Assembly: GCF_024746795.1 (NCBI RefSeq)
Contig: NZ_CP080524.1
Span: 1,426,001 to 1,490,000 of the forward strand
Source: Mesorhizobium sp. AR10
Lineage (GTDB): Bacteria > Pseudomonadota > Alphaproteobacteria > Rhizobiales > Rhizobiaceae
Length of the DNA: 64,000 bases
Direction: 5' to 3'
Shown: piece after piece, positions 8,350 to 15,524 of the stretch
How the letters are laid out: each line of letters opens with the position of its first letter
Numbering within the stretch: the stretch's first letter is position 1
The notes under the pieces: model-generated
What the model saw: the letters and a program-made list of their open reading frames with translations, nothing else
Told to the model about the DNA's origin: nothing
Databases searched by the model: none
Translations under genes and position numbers: made by a program

Positions 8350-8366
8350 TAGGAATGCGATTCCTA
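8350..8366. repeat. Short perfect hairpin TAGGAAT-GCG-ATTCCTA
   Basis: A 7-bp perfect inverted repeat with a 3-base loop lies beyond the stop of the minus-strand gene at 8410-9138, followed by a second weak one (AATCAC/GTGATT). There is no T-run. It may be a binding site or 3' end structure of either convergent transcript. Confidence 0.4.
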
Positions 8367-8409
8367 AATCACGCAGGGTGATTCACTCTGCGCTCAACTT
8401 CTGACCGCC

Positions 8410-9138
8410 TCAGTAGCGTTGACGCAGCGCAGCCAATTCAGTTTCGATTCCGAGCAGCTTGAACCTTGCCGCATAGAGGAGTTGCGCGATGTGCAGCACC
8501 CATAGGCCGACCTGCGCTGTGGTCTTCAACGCAAGGTCAAGGGGCAGGCCGTCGCCGTGCAGATAGATCGTATCGAGATGGACGTTTCCATCTACTCTTC
8601 GGATACTGGTGCTCAACGAGAAACCCTGCTCATTCGGATGCGCGCCGAAGTCGATCAGTGTTTCGTAAAGTGTGCCAAAGTGCTGCGCGAGTTTGGCCGA
8701 AGTTGCTGCGATCTGTTTTCTGATCTTGCTTTCGGTGAACTCATTTCGGACCACCTTTTTCGCGGCTTCACTATCGCTGCGAGTCAGCCATCGGGTCCAG
8801 CGGGCGTTGTCGCTGCCGATGTAGAAGCCGTAGGCACCGTGTTCGAGGCAAAGCCTTAATAGCCCCTGTGCCTCGTACAGTTGACCGGCCATCACGGCTC
8901 CAGCCGCCGCGCGGTATGCGGAGTGCGCCCGCATGAAAAACCCCATTGGTGCCATCGGGCGAGGGTTCACCGGGCCGTCCAGTAGCTGCTTGAACAGGGC
9001 ATCGATCTTAATCAGATCGGCAACGGCAGCACGCTTGTTGTTGAACGTGGCGTATTGGTTGCCTCGATATTCATCAAGGTATTCGGTAAGGGCGTCATCG
9101 CCCCAGCCCTGTGGCACCTTCACACTTGCTCTGCTCAT
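8410..9138 (-). CDS. Hypothetical protein, 242 aa, helical
   Basis: The ATG at 9138 is preceded by AAAGG at good spacing; the longer upstream open frame is arginine-rich and unlikely. The protein is all-helical and soluble. It contains LYEAQGLLRLCLEHGAYGFY followed further on by a conserved-looking FGAHPNEQG segment. The pattern 'R-x-x-x-E ... H' within helices recalls DUF5677/HEPN-like proteins of accessory islands, but this resemblance is weak and I would not name a family. It is convergent with the recombinase gene and divergent from the regulator operon starting at 9438, with operator-like DNA between. Confidence 0.6.
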   Translation of the reverse strand: MSRASVKVPQGWGDDALTEYLDEYRGNQYATFNNKRAAVADLIKIDALFKQLLDGPVNPRPMAPMGFFMRAHSAYRAAAGAVMAGQLYEAQGLLRLCLEHGAYGFYIGSDNARWTRWLTRSDSEAAKKVVRNEFTESKIRKQIAATSAKLAQHFGTLYETLIDFGAHPNEQGFSLSTSIRRVDGNVHLDTIYLHGDGLPLDLALKTTAQVGLWVLHIAQLLYAARFKLLGIETELAALRQRY

Positions 9139-9293
9139 TGCCTTTAGGTGCCTCCGCCAAACAGCGGCCATTGGACCGCTACGACCTAATCTGCCGCAAG
9201 CTCGATGCGAGCGATAGCCACGGGACCCAAGCCGGTACCGACGCAGAAACGGGGAACAATAGATCATACCTGTTGAGTCCAGATAACAGAACT

Positions 9294-9310
9294 GACTCAG
9301 TAGATGAGTC
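9294..9310 (+). promoter_or_regulatory. Operator-like inverted repeat GACTCA-N5-TGAGTC
   Basis: A perfect 6-bp inverted repeat lies 30 bases upstream of the -35 element of the 9438 operon; a further TTGAGTCC half-site lies about 20 bases upstream. One of the ribbon-helix-helix-like proteins encoded just downstream is a plausible ligand, by inference. Confidence 0.4.
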
Positions 9311-9339
9311 GGTCGTTGTGGGCCACGAACCAGTTTTTC

Positions 9340-9369
9340 TTGACATTTTCGTTTATATCGTGGTAATAT
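9340..9369 (+). promoter_or_regulatory. Sigma70-type promoter of the regulator operon
   Basis: TTGACA (9340-9345) and TAATAT (9364-9369) are separated by 18 bases, a near-consensus housekeeping promoter in an A+T-rich spot. It is followed by the ATG at 9438, leaving a 5' leader of about 60 bases. Confidence 0.7.
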
Positions 9370-9437
9370 TCGGTTCACTGAAGGCATTCGCGGGGCGCGA
9401 TCCTTTGGTTCTCCTCCACAGATAAAGGTACAACCCC

Positions 9438-9611
9438 ATGAAGGTGGGCATCAACATTTCGCTGGAGCGAATCCAGCTTGCATGGCTGACAGCCAGAGCG
9501 ACCTCAGAACAAAGATCAGTTTCATCGGTGCTGCGCGAGGTGGTCCAACGTGCAGCCGAAGCCGACTTCGCCCAGCGCAAACGCATCCCTGAACAAGGGG
9601 GCGCACGATGA
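9438..9611 (+). CDS. Ribbon-helix-helix-like small protein, 57 aa
   Basis: A short N-terminal strand (MKVGINISLERIQ) is followed by two helices, the second being SVSSVLREVVQRAAEADFAQ. This is the strand-helix-helix pattern of CopG/Arc-type DNA-binding proteins and antitoxins. It is the first gene after a strong promoter with a nearby inverted repeat, and its stop overlaps the next ATG (ATGA). It likely regulates this operon or element maintenance. No adjacent toxin fold was recognised, so an antitoxin role is not claimed. Confidence 0.6.
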   Translation: MKVGINISLERIQLAWLTARATSEQRSVSSVLREVVQRAAEADFAQRKRIPEQGGAR

Positions 9612-9826
9612 GCAAGTATCGTGAGCCCGGAGTCCGCGTCGGTGAGTCAGCCGACGAAACACGCCTAGCAACCTCATATCCGGTCCGTTTGAGAGAATTG
9701 ATCAAAGCCGAAGCCAAGGCCAGATCGGTGAGCGAGGCCACCATTGTACGGGAGTGCGTCGATTTCGCTTTTTCCGCGAAGAGCCGGGCCGCTGCCCTTG
9801 AAAGGGAGATTTTCAACCGTGACTGA
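9608..9826 (+). CDS. Second ribbon-helix-helix-like small protein, 72 aa
   Basis: It overlaps the previous gene by four bases. After a flexible N-terminus, the segment TSYPVRLRELIKAEAKARSV followed by SEATIVRECVDFAF fits the strand-helix-helix layout of the CopG/MetJ/Arc fold. It therefore seems to be a second small DNA-binding protein encoded directly after the first. The two could form a heteromeric repressor or bind different sites. It overlaps the next gene by eight bases, so the three are coupled. Confidence 0.6.
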   Translation: MSKYREPGVRVGESADETRLATSYPVRLRELIKAEAKARSVSEATIVRECVDFAFSAKSRAAALEREIFNRD

Positions 9827-10319
9827 TCAGAGTGAAAACCAAGCGCAGGCGCGCGTCAGAATGGGCAGGGACCTCCAGTCGCTTGAACCTCAAACGCGGC
9901 TTGACTGGGCTCACGCTGGAGCTATTCCCGACGAAGTAGTCGAGCCTGACCCGATCCCGGAGACCTACGAACAGAAGAGATACCTAGGCGGTCGCACGCG
10001 GGATCAGCTTGCATCCGCGCTCGATATTGAGAACTACGAGTGGCTGGGAAGCGAGGCTTTTCGAAAGACCTCTGAATCAGAACGAGAGCCGGCCGAAGCG
10101 TCCGATTCAAACCCTCCACCGGCACCGCTACCCGCGCGGCCGATTGGTCCCGGCTCTGCATTGGACCCTGCCAAGGTGGAAGGCCTCCGTCCGGAACTTC
10201 GCGTCGAACTCGACAACCGCCTCCAGCGCGCGAAAAAAGGACTCGCTGGCTATTCCACTCTGTCCGACCGCCAGGAGATGGCGGACGCTGAATTGTACCT
10301 CCGGCCCTACCTGAAATGA
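9819..10319 (+). CDS. Hypothetical protein, 166 aa, proline-rich middle
   Basis: The GTG start at 9819 is chosen because AAAGGGAG lies about ten bases upstream. The protein is acidic at the N-terminus and has a low-complexity Pro/Ala-rich linker (about residues 90-115). It ends with a helical segment rich in Arg and Leu (ELRVELDNRLQRAKKGL). No catalytic motif, membrane segment or known family was recognised. As the last gene of a coupled trio with two ribbon-helix-helix-like proteins, it may be an effector or partner of those regulators, but this rests on position only. Confidence 0.55.
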   Translation: MTDQSENQAQARVRMGRDLQSLEPQTRLDWAHAGAIPDEVVEPDPIPETYEQKRYLGGRTRDQLASALDIENYEWLGSEAFRKTSESEREPAEASDSNPPPAPLPARPIGPGSALDPAKVEGLRPELRVELDNRLQRAKKGLAGYSTLSDRQEMADAELYLRPYLK

Positions 10320-10715
10320 TCATCCTCACCCCCGGATTACCGGTCGCGCCGGTAACTCCATGCCCGGCACGTAAGCCGCCACGACGACCGCCCCCAGGCA
10401 CGCGCCCCGTACTGCCCGACAGGCTGCCAAGCGCATAGTCAGAGAACGCCAAGTTGCCGTGCAGGGACGGTGACGACGCGGGCAGCCGGCTTTCTCCCTT
10501 CTGGGTCGGCTGCCAACCTATTCGAACCCCAAGCCTGTCCGCAGGGGCGGGTAGCCCGGCATTCCGATGTTCCACGCCGTTGTGCCGGGCGAACCAATCC
10601 GGAACCCTGTTAGGCAAGCTTCGGCAAACTGGCTGGCATCGCACTCGCACGCGATGCCGGCCGTTTTTCTTCCGGAGACCGGGAAAACGCACCCGCAAAC
10701 CTGTCAAGCTTTGAT
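10320..10715. other. Gene-free intergenic region with a terminator-like hairpin
   Basis: Nearly 400 GC-rich bases between convergent genes. Frames on both strands give arginine/proline-rich products without ribosome sites and are not credible. The only clear structure is the hairpin at 10635-10668. Confidence 0.5.
10635..10668 (+). terminator. Terminator-like hairpin after the regulator operon
   Basis: GGCATCGC pairs with GCGATGCC around an 8-base loop, followed by GGCCGTTTTTC. The five-T run is on the plus strand, so it could end the 9438-10319 transcript, although it lies 300 bases beyond the last stop. Confidence 0.5.
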
Positions 10716-11840
10716 CTAGTGCTTCAACGTCAGGCTTGTTTCAATCGGCTCGTGGAAGAGTTGAAAATGAATGCCGTGTTCAGCCAATCTGTCCCACATG
10801 GCTTGCACTCGCAGCGCTCTTTCTTCGATCTTTTTTGTATTAGCGTAATTCAGCCCGCCCCGTCGCTGTACCAGCGACAAGCTCTGTTCGTTTTGGCTCG
10901 ATTCTGCACGCAACCACCGCCGCGCAATCAGATAACGGATTTGAGATGATATCATTGTGCCGAGCGGGAACGTAGCGTTGCTCCCTGGGTCGCGCGTTAC
11001 AAGATCATAATCGTCACCGAGCCGCCTCGCCGTCTCGGCTACAAAAAGCCCTCCGAAGTGATTGTCGCCGGCCTTGGCTTTCTCTCTTATCAAATCGATT
11101 TCGCTCGCAGCCGGCCGAGAACGCATGATGAATTGAACCGCTTTCTCGCGAACGCCATTGTTCGGAGAATCGACCAATGAAAGCATGATTTGGCGAACAG
11201 ATGTATCGCTCGCCATGCCATGTCGTTTCAGCAAACTGGCCGCAGATCGGACTAGTGTAACCGTGTCAGGCTGGTCCGAAATTGCCGCAAAAAGCATCTC
11301 CCGCAGCGCTTTGTCGCTTCCAAGCCGCGGAGCGACATAGCGCATAAGTTCGGCCTTAAGGAACGGGTCGACGGCTCGATAGAAAAGCTCTTCAACGATC
11401 GGCACCGCAACATCGTGGTATTTTCCAGAACTGCTCAGGTTCTTGCCTGCCCATTCAATCTGCTCCACCCATCCACCGCGAGCGACGGTCGTCAATAATT
11501 TTCGCGCGCGCTCGTCGGATTCGAAATAGGTATTCAGCCGGGCTTTGGCAGCGAAGATGGACCCAGACAATTCTGCGCCATCAAGAATGGTTGTGCTGTC
11601 CATTTTGAAGCGTACGCCAACGCAGTCGCGTAGATCGGCTCCAGTGAAATCAAAACCTCTGATATCGGAGTCGCTGATGTTGACGCCTTGCAGATCGGCG
11701 AACCGCAAGTCACGGGATGGTTGCAGACCTCCGAGCTTTACCATTTGTTCGAAGGGCGCTTCAGAAGCCTTGGCAACGGACTGAAGGGCGGCAACTTGGC
11801 TCTCAGAAAGGATGCCAGTGAGATATGGGCTATCCTTCAT
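10716..11840 (-). CDS. Pentapeptide-repeat protein with HEAT-like helical region
   Basis: 374 residues from the ATG at 11840; a longer frame upstream is not supported by a ribosome site. Residues about 44-78 contain consecutive pentapeptide repeats of the A(D/N)Lxx type (DLRFADLQGVNISDSDIRGF, then DFTGADLRD), and one more lies near 85. The following region (about 95-290) consists of paired helices such as FLKAELMRYVAPRLG and REKAVQFIMRSRP, suggesting a HEAT-like solenoid. The C-terminal 80 residues are basic and helical. No catalytic residues are evident. Its start overlaps the stop of the upstream gene by 11 bases, so the two are a coupled cassette. This looks like a protein-interaction scaffold; its function is unknown. 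Confidence 0.65.
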   Translation of the reverse strand: MKDSPYLTGILSESQVAALQSVAKASEAPFEQMVKLGGLQPSRDLRFADLQGVNISDSDIRGFDFTGADLRDCVGVRFKMDSTTILDGAELSGSIFAAKARLNTYFESDERARKLLTTVARGGWVEQIEWAGKNLSSSGKYHDVAVPIVEELFYRAVDPFLKAELMRYVAPRLGSDKALREMLFAAISDQPDTVTLVRSAASLLKRHGMASDTSVRQIMLSLVDSPNNGVREKAVQFIMRSRPAASEIDLIREKAKAGDNHFGGLFVAETARRLGDDYDLVTRDPGSNATFPLGTMISSQIRYLIARRWLRAESSQNEQSLSLVQRRGGLNYANTKKIEERALRVQAMWDRLAEHGIHFQLFHEPIETSLTLKH

Positions 11841-12588
11841 CGAAACTCTGCGACTTCCCGAATACGAACTTGCCCTCAAACGGCTTGTCGGACCCCGCCG
11901 CGTGAAGGCTCTTTGCTATAAGCACTTTTGCAATTTTCTTTTGATTGACGGACGAAAACCAGACCCCGCCCGTAATCAGTTCGGCCTTCACGTGCTTTTG
12001 CTTGACGACAAGTTCGGCTTCGACACCAACGCGGTTTTTGCCTGCAACAGGTGTCACCTCGCACAATGGCTCATGATCGATATACACTCCGTCCAGAGGC
12101 GCGCCGGTGATCTTCCAGTTGTCGTTGCCGATCGCCTTGACCTGATGGCGTTCGATCACGTCCGTACTGGTCGTCTTTTCGCCGACCGACTGACCAGACT
12201 TTTCGGTGGAATCGCGACTGCCCTCAACCTTGCCGTCGATGCCGGTCATGGATGCACCGCCTGAAGCGCTAGCTGAGCGGTTTTTCTCGGTGTCTACCGT
12301 CTGCGTTACAGACCGCTCGCGCTGTACTTCCTGTCGGACCTTCGTTGCCATCACGGGGTTGCCCAGCTTCGTCCGGGGCACGACCTCCAGCCCTGTGAAT
12401 TGAACCGACAGCACCGCTTCGGAAATCTCAACCGCAATAAATCCGATCGTCTCTTCGATTTCGAACGGGTGCACGCGCAGCTCGACAAGAAGATCATGGG
12501 CGTGATCGTCGCCTTCTTTCGGCGAGACCTTGGTCTTCAACTCCACCAGATCGGGAAGAGGGTTGTCATGCTCCGATTTGAACTTCAC
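11830..12588 (-). CDS. Hypothetical two-domain beta-rich protein with low-complexity linker
   Basis: The GTG at 12588 is preceded by GAGG at good spacing and gives 252 residues; an ATG 17 codons upstream lacks a site. Residues 1-80 are predicted strands (ELRVHPFEIEETIGFIAVEI). About 85-155 are a Ser/Thr/Glu/Lys/Gly-rich disordered linker. The rest is again strand-rich (WKITGAPLDGVYIDHEPLCE). No enzyme motif, signal peptide or membrane helix. It is followed, with 11-base overlap, by the pentapeptide-repeat gene, and the two form a unit on their own inside the element. Partner-type proteins of unknown systems often look like this, but no function can be assigned. Confidence 0.6.
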   Translation of the reverse strand: MKFKSEHDNPLPDLVELKTKVSPKEGDDHAHDLLVELRVHPFEIEETIGFIAVEISEAVLSVQFTGLEVVPRTKLGNPVMATKVRQEVQRERSVTQTVDTEKNRSASASGGASMTGIDGKVEGSRDSTEKSGQSVGEKTTSTDVIERHQVKAIGNDNWKITGAPLDGVYIDHEPLCEVTPVAGKNRVGVEAELVVKQKHVKAELITGGVWFSSVNQKKIAKVLIAKSLHAAGSDKPFEGKFVFGKSQSFDEG

Positions 12589-12819
12589 AGGTCCTCGCTT
12601 CACGCGCGACAAAGAATCAACTGCAATGCATCGACGCATGATACCACACGCAGGCGCTTGACCAGCAGCCAGCCGGTTTCCAGTGCCTTGCCTTCCACCA
12701 ACACAAGCGCCTTAGATATGGACCTCGCATTCTGCTGCGTAACTATTTGAAACAACAAGGCAATTTCCATTTTACAACTTGACGCACACTGTGCACTTCG
12801 CTAAGCGCAGCCGTTGCGT

Positions 12820-13101
12820 ATGGGTACTCATGTTCAAACGTCCTACCGTCTCCCGCTGGCATTCCTGCCGGCGAAGCAGTTGCGCGCGAATCTCAACAGC
12901 AATGCCGACCGAACCTTGGCCCGACTCCGCAAAGCCCATTCGACCGTTGCAAAACTGGTAATCGCAGACCCGGTCTATCTCCCGATCTTCGACAGGCTGG
13001 AGGCTGAAATCGCCACCACGGAAGCCAAGCTGATTAGCGGCGATCCCATCGCGAAGGCGAGGGCGATTGCCGCCGCCCGGATTCCCATCCACACAACCTG
13101 A
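12820..13101 (+). CDS. Hypothetical protein, 93 aa
   Basis: The ATG at 12820 has no good ribosome site; a TTG two codons upstream is an alternative. The product is helical, with alternating Ala, Leu and charged residues (FDRLEAEIATTEAKLISGD), and could form a short coiled coil. A GCACACTGTGC palindrome (12784-12794) upstream may be an operator. It is followed after 16 bases by a gene with a strong ribosome site. Function unknown; the good coding quality of its second half is the main support. Confidence 0.5.
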   Translation: MGTHVQTSYRLPLAFLPAKQLRANLNSNADRTLARLRKAHSTVAKLVIADPVYLPIFDRLEAEIATTEAKLISGDPIAKARAIAAARIPIHTT

Positions 13102-13117
13102 CCCAAAGGAGCATTTT

Positions 13118-13381
13118 ATGACTGCAAAGACGCCCGGCGAACCCGGTGAGATTGCCCATCTGAGAGCCCAGATAGTCGATCTGAAAACCAAGCTCGATAG
13201 TATCGCCCTCTATATGGCCATGGAGAAGCGAGGAAACGGAAGACAGGTTACGCCAAACCAGCTTAAAGCGCTCGCAGCGGTGGAAGACAGGTATGGGATT
13301 GACCTTCATTGGATGCACCGCTTTGTCGGGCGGTATATGGACGCCTTTCACGAGGGCGGGGCTCGGAATCTCGGCTTGTAA
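13118..13381 (+). CDS. Hypothetical protein, 87 aa, coiled-coil start
   Basis: AAGGAG lies seven bases before the ATG at 13118. After a short polar leader the protein has a leucine/isoleucine heptad segment (IAHLRAQIVDLKTKLDSIAL), then a helical C-terminus with several aromatic residues (DLHWMHRFVGRYMDAF). It may be a small dimeric DNA- or protein-binding factor. It lies in a line of three short plus-strand genes leading to the integrase. No known family recognised. Confidence 0.6.
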   Translation: MTAKTPGEPGEIAHLRAQIVDLKTKLDSIALYMAMEKRGNGRQVTPNQLKALAAVEDRYGIDLHWMHRFVGRYMDAFHEGGARNLGL

Positions 13382-13394
13382 AGCCGGCCACGAG

Positions 13395-13682
13395 ATGAGC
13401 AGCATTTGTACCGATTGCGGGTGCGATACTACTCCCTGCACTGGCAAGCGCGGCTGTCGCCACAAAGGCCGCTGGGAGTGGTACATGGTCCGCAACCGGC
13501 TCTGGGCGAAAGGCGGGATGAAGGAGGGTTTCCTGTGCATCGGTTGTCTGGAAACGCGTCTTGGTCGCGAGCTTGAGGCGCGCGACTTTTCCTATGCGCC
13601 TATCGGACATCCATGGAACTCACCGCGTCTGGAGGCGCGCCTAGTAGGCAATCGCCTCCAGAAGCTCCGCCGCATGTTCTAG
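13395..13682 (+). CDS. Cysteine-rich small protein, probable zinc binder
   Basis: 95 residues from the ATG at 13395, 13 bases after the preceding stop. The N-terminal part has C-x2-C-x-C...C...C (CTDCGCDTTPCTGKRGC) followed by HKGRWEWYMVRNRLW, and a second C-x2-C (CIGC) around residue 55. This layout is common in small phage and element proteins thought to bind zinc or nucleic acid. The basic C-terminus (RLVGNRLQKLRRMF) supports nucleic-acid contact. Its last 42 bases overlap the 3' end of the integrase gene on the opposite strand. Role unknown. Confidence 0.65.
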   Translation: MSSICTDCGCDTTPCTGKRGCRHKGRWEWYMVRNRLWAKGGMKEGFLCIGCLETRLGRELEARDFSYAPIGHPWNSPRLEARLVGNRLQKLRRMF

Positions 13683-14930
13683 CGAGCCGCCCTCGCCATA
13701 ACGTTGCCGTCCGCCTAGGCTGTGCCCCATCAGATCGCGGCGGATACGTTCGTCGATCTTGGCACGCAGCATTCGGTCTTCAAAGCTGTGGCGAAGCGAG
13801 TAGAGCGAGTGGTCCGCTGTCTCCAGCAACTCGTTTTCCCGGAGAAACTTGTTCACGGTGTCGCTGATTTTGTCCTTGAATCGATATGTCGGAAAGCCTT
13901 CGGGGAACGCCCGCAATGCCTCCAGACTGACCCCTACCAGTGGAATGGTCCGCTTCGAGTCTTTGTTCTTGGTCTTCTTTCCTTCGGCCTTGATTTCAAT
14001 GTGAGGTACATTGGCATCGAGGCGGATATGATGCGGGAGCAACCCGACGATCTCAGACGGCCTCGCCCCGGTGTTCACCATGGCATGGATGACGGCCCTG
14101 GCTTCTGCATTGAGGCCATCGAGAGCGCCCGATTCTAGGAGCTTTCCCTTGATCCACTTATCCGAGAATGGCGGGCGGGTCTTGTCGTCATCCTCCTTGA
14201 ACGTCAGCTTGCCGAGCGGGAGCGCCAGACCAAGCCGCTTCTTTTCCTCGACCAGCCGAAGGGTCGATTCGACATAGCCGATGTCCTTGTTTGCGCTATT
14301 CGGAGTCAGTTCTTCCTTGGCGAGGCGCTTCGACCACCAATCACGAAAGTCCAGCATATGGTCCCGGGTGATATCAGCAAGCACCTTGTCACCGACCACG
14401 GCGACGAAATTGCCGATCGCCTTGATGCGCGGATTCTTCCACCGCCGAATCTGATCTTCGCTCATTCCACGTGTGTTTTCGGCCGCAAGTTCCCAATAGA
14501 GTGCCAAAGCCCGCGTGACCGTGATCGGAGGCTCCTTAGCGCCACCAAGCAGCGCCGCAGCCTCCAGCTTGTCCGGTTCACCTTTGCGAACCGAGACGGC
14601 CTCAACGCGCTGTAGCAGTTCCTCCCGTGGGAGTTTGGCGACTTCGCCGGCCGTCAGCCAGCGGTAGCCTCGCGCCTTTGCCAAATTCTGTGCGGCCTCA
14701 AATGCCTTCTCGGCATCGGCGGTATCACCGGCCTTTTTGGCCTCCCAGCCAGCAATGGTCTTTTCCCAAACCTGGGCCGCCTTTTGCTGCGCATGGCTTT
14801 CCGAATCCGTGCTGAGTGGGACCCAAATCTCCTTGCGCGGTTCGACGCCTCTGTAATCAACCGGGACGTGCCTAACCATGTACAGCATGCCGCCCTTGCC
14901 GCGCCGCTTTAGCTTTATCTGCTTACCCAT
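13641..14930 (-). CDS. Tyrosine recombinase (site-specific integrase)
   Basis: 429 residues from the ATG at 14930, with AGGAG six bases upstream. The N-terminal region (MGKQIKLKRRGKGGMLYMVR) resembles the DNA-binding start of rhizobial element integrases. A core-binding domain spans about 135-255. Catalytic residues are visible: Arg290 in NTGARPSE, Arg380 in YSLRHSFED, His403 in LMGHSL and the nucleophile Tyr411 in RQRYGEGG. The usual His before the second Arg is replaced by Tyr/Ser, as in related rhizobial enzymes. The start codon faces the 3' end of tRNA-Ser(CGA) about 170 bases away, the typical attachment arrangement. It should integrate the element at that tRNA and, with a helper, excise it. 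Confidence 0.93.
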   Translation of the reverse strand: MGKQIKLKRRGKGGMLYMVRHVPVDYRGVEPRKEIWVPLSTDSESHAQQKAAQVWEKTIAGWEAKKAGDTADAEKAFEAAQNLAKARGYRWLTAGEVAKLPREELLQRVEAVSVRKGEPDKLEAAALLGGAKEPPITVTRALALYWELAAENTRGMSEDQIRRWKNPRIKAIGNFVAVVGDKVLADITRDHMLDFRDWWSKRLAKEELTPNSANKDIGYVESTLRLVEEKKRLGLALPLGKLTFKEDDDKTRPPFSDKWIKGKLLESGALDGLNAEARAVIHAMVNTGARPSEIVGLLPHHIRLDANVPHIEIKAEGKKTKNKDSKRTIPLVGVSLEALRAFPEGFPTYRFKDKISDTVNKFLRENELLETADHSLYSLRHSFEDRMLRAKIDERIRRDLMGHSLGGRQRYGEGGSLEHAAELLEAIAY

Positions 14931-15101
14931 GCTGAACTCCTGACTCTGCACCGGAAATACCACGTCTCCGCCAGAGACCATAGCAATTTCCAGAGCAAAA
15001 ATCAGAGCAGAATCCCGAATTGGTTACCGGAACCTTGCAGCCTTACAGGCGATAAAGGCAGTCTTTTCAAAAGGTTGAGAGTCAGACTAGCGGTCAAAAT
15101 G

Positions 15102-15191
15102 TGGCGGAGAGGGAGGGATTCGAACCCCCGATGGGCTTGCACCCATGCCGCATTTCGAGTGCGGTGCATTCGACCACTCTGCCACCTCTCC
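15102..15191 (-). tRNA. tRNA-Ser(CGA)
   Basis: The minus strand folds as a 90-nt class II tRNA. The acceptor stem GGAGAGG/CCTCTCC has discriminator G and an encoded CCA. The anticodon is CGA in the loop ACTCGAAAT, a long variable arm (CATGGGTGCAAGCCCATC) is present, and the T-loop is GGTTCGAATCC. Its 3' end borders the integrated element, so it is the likely attachment site. Confidence 0.95.
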
Positions 15192-15370
15192 GCGGTCATG
15201 GTCCGCCGTTGCCGGCGCGGCGCATTAGATAACGGCTGGGCGGGCAGGTTACAAGGCCAATCCGCCGGGAAATTCAGCTTGCTGCGAGGGTCTTGCCGGG
15301 ATTGACGCCGTCCCGTCCTCGACAGGCGATGCCGGCCAATCGGCCAAGGCAAGGAATCGGGCCGTTTGCC

Positions 15371-15399
15371 TTGACTTGCAACGAACCTTCGGTTAGGGA
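15371..15399 (+). promoter_or_regulatory. Probable promoter of rplU-rpmA
   Basis: TTGACT at 15371-15376 and a weak TAGGGA at 15394-15399 with 17-base spacing lie about 125 bases before the rplU ATG. The -35 and spacing are good and the -10 poor, as is common in alphaproteobacteria. Confidence 0.45.
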
Positions 15400-15524
15400 C
15401 AGCGCGCAATCGGCGTGGAGGGTTCTTCCGCGCCGCTTGTTTTTTGAACCCGCAGACTGACAAAAAGACGGCCGAACCGCGTGAAGCGGTTCATCAAGGC
15501 CGACCGAACAGCGAAAGGCAAAAA

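Larger units (their letters stand above)
1..15101. mobile_element. Integrated accessory element at tRNA-Ser(CGA), left end outside the window
   Basis: The stretch between the left edge and the tRNA-Ser 3' end carries a tyrosine recombinase next to the tRNA, a primase-helicase, a serine recombinase, ribbon-helix-helix-like regulators and many short unknown genes. The housekeeping backbone starts directly on the other side of the tRNA. No structural, conjugation, partition or lysis gene is visible. Parts (about 5.6-7.5 kb) are clearly richer in A+T than the backbone, which suggests recent transfer. The tRNA, including its encoded CCA, is intact, as expected if the incoming copy restored the 3' end. 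The second attachment site was not found and should lie left of base 1. The class (phage satellite, integrative element or degraded prophage) is an inference. Confidence 0.8.

Noticed and set aside
9438..10319. A toxin-antitoxin module
   Set aside because: Ribbon-helix-helix proteins suggest antitoxins, but no recognised toxin fold is encoded beside them.
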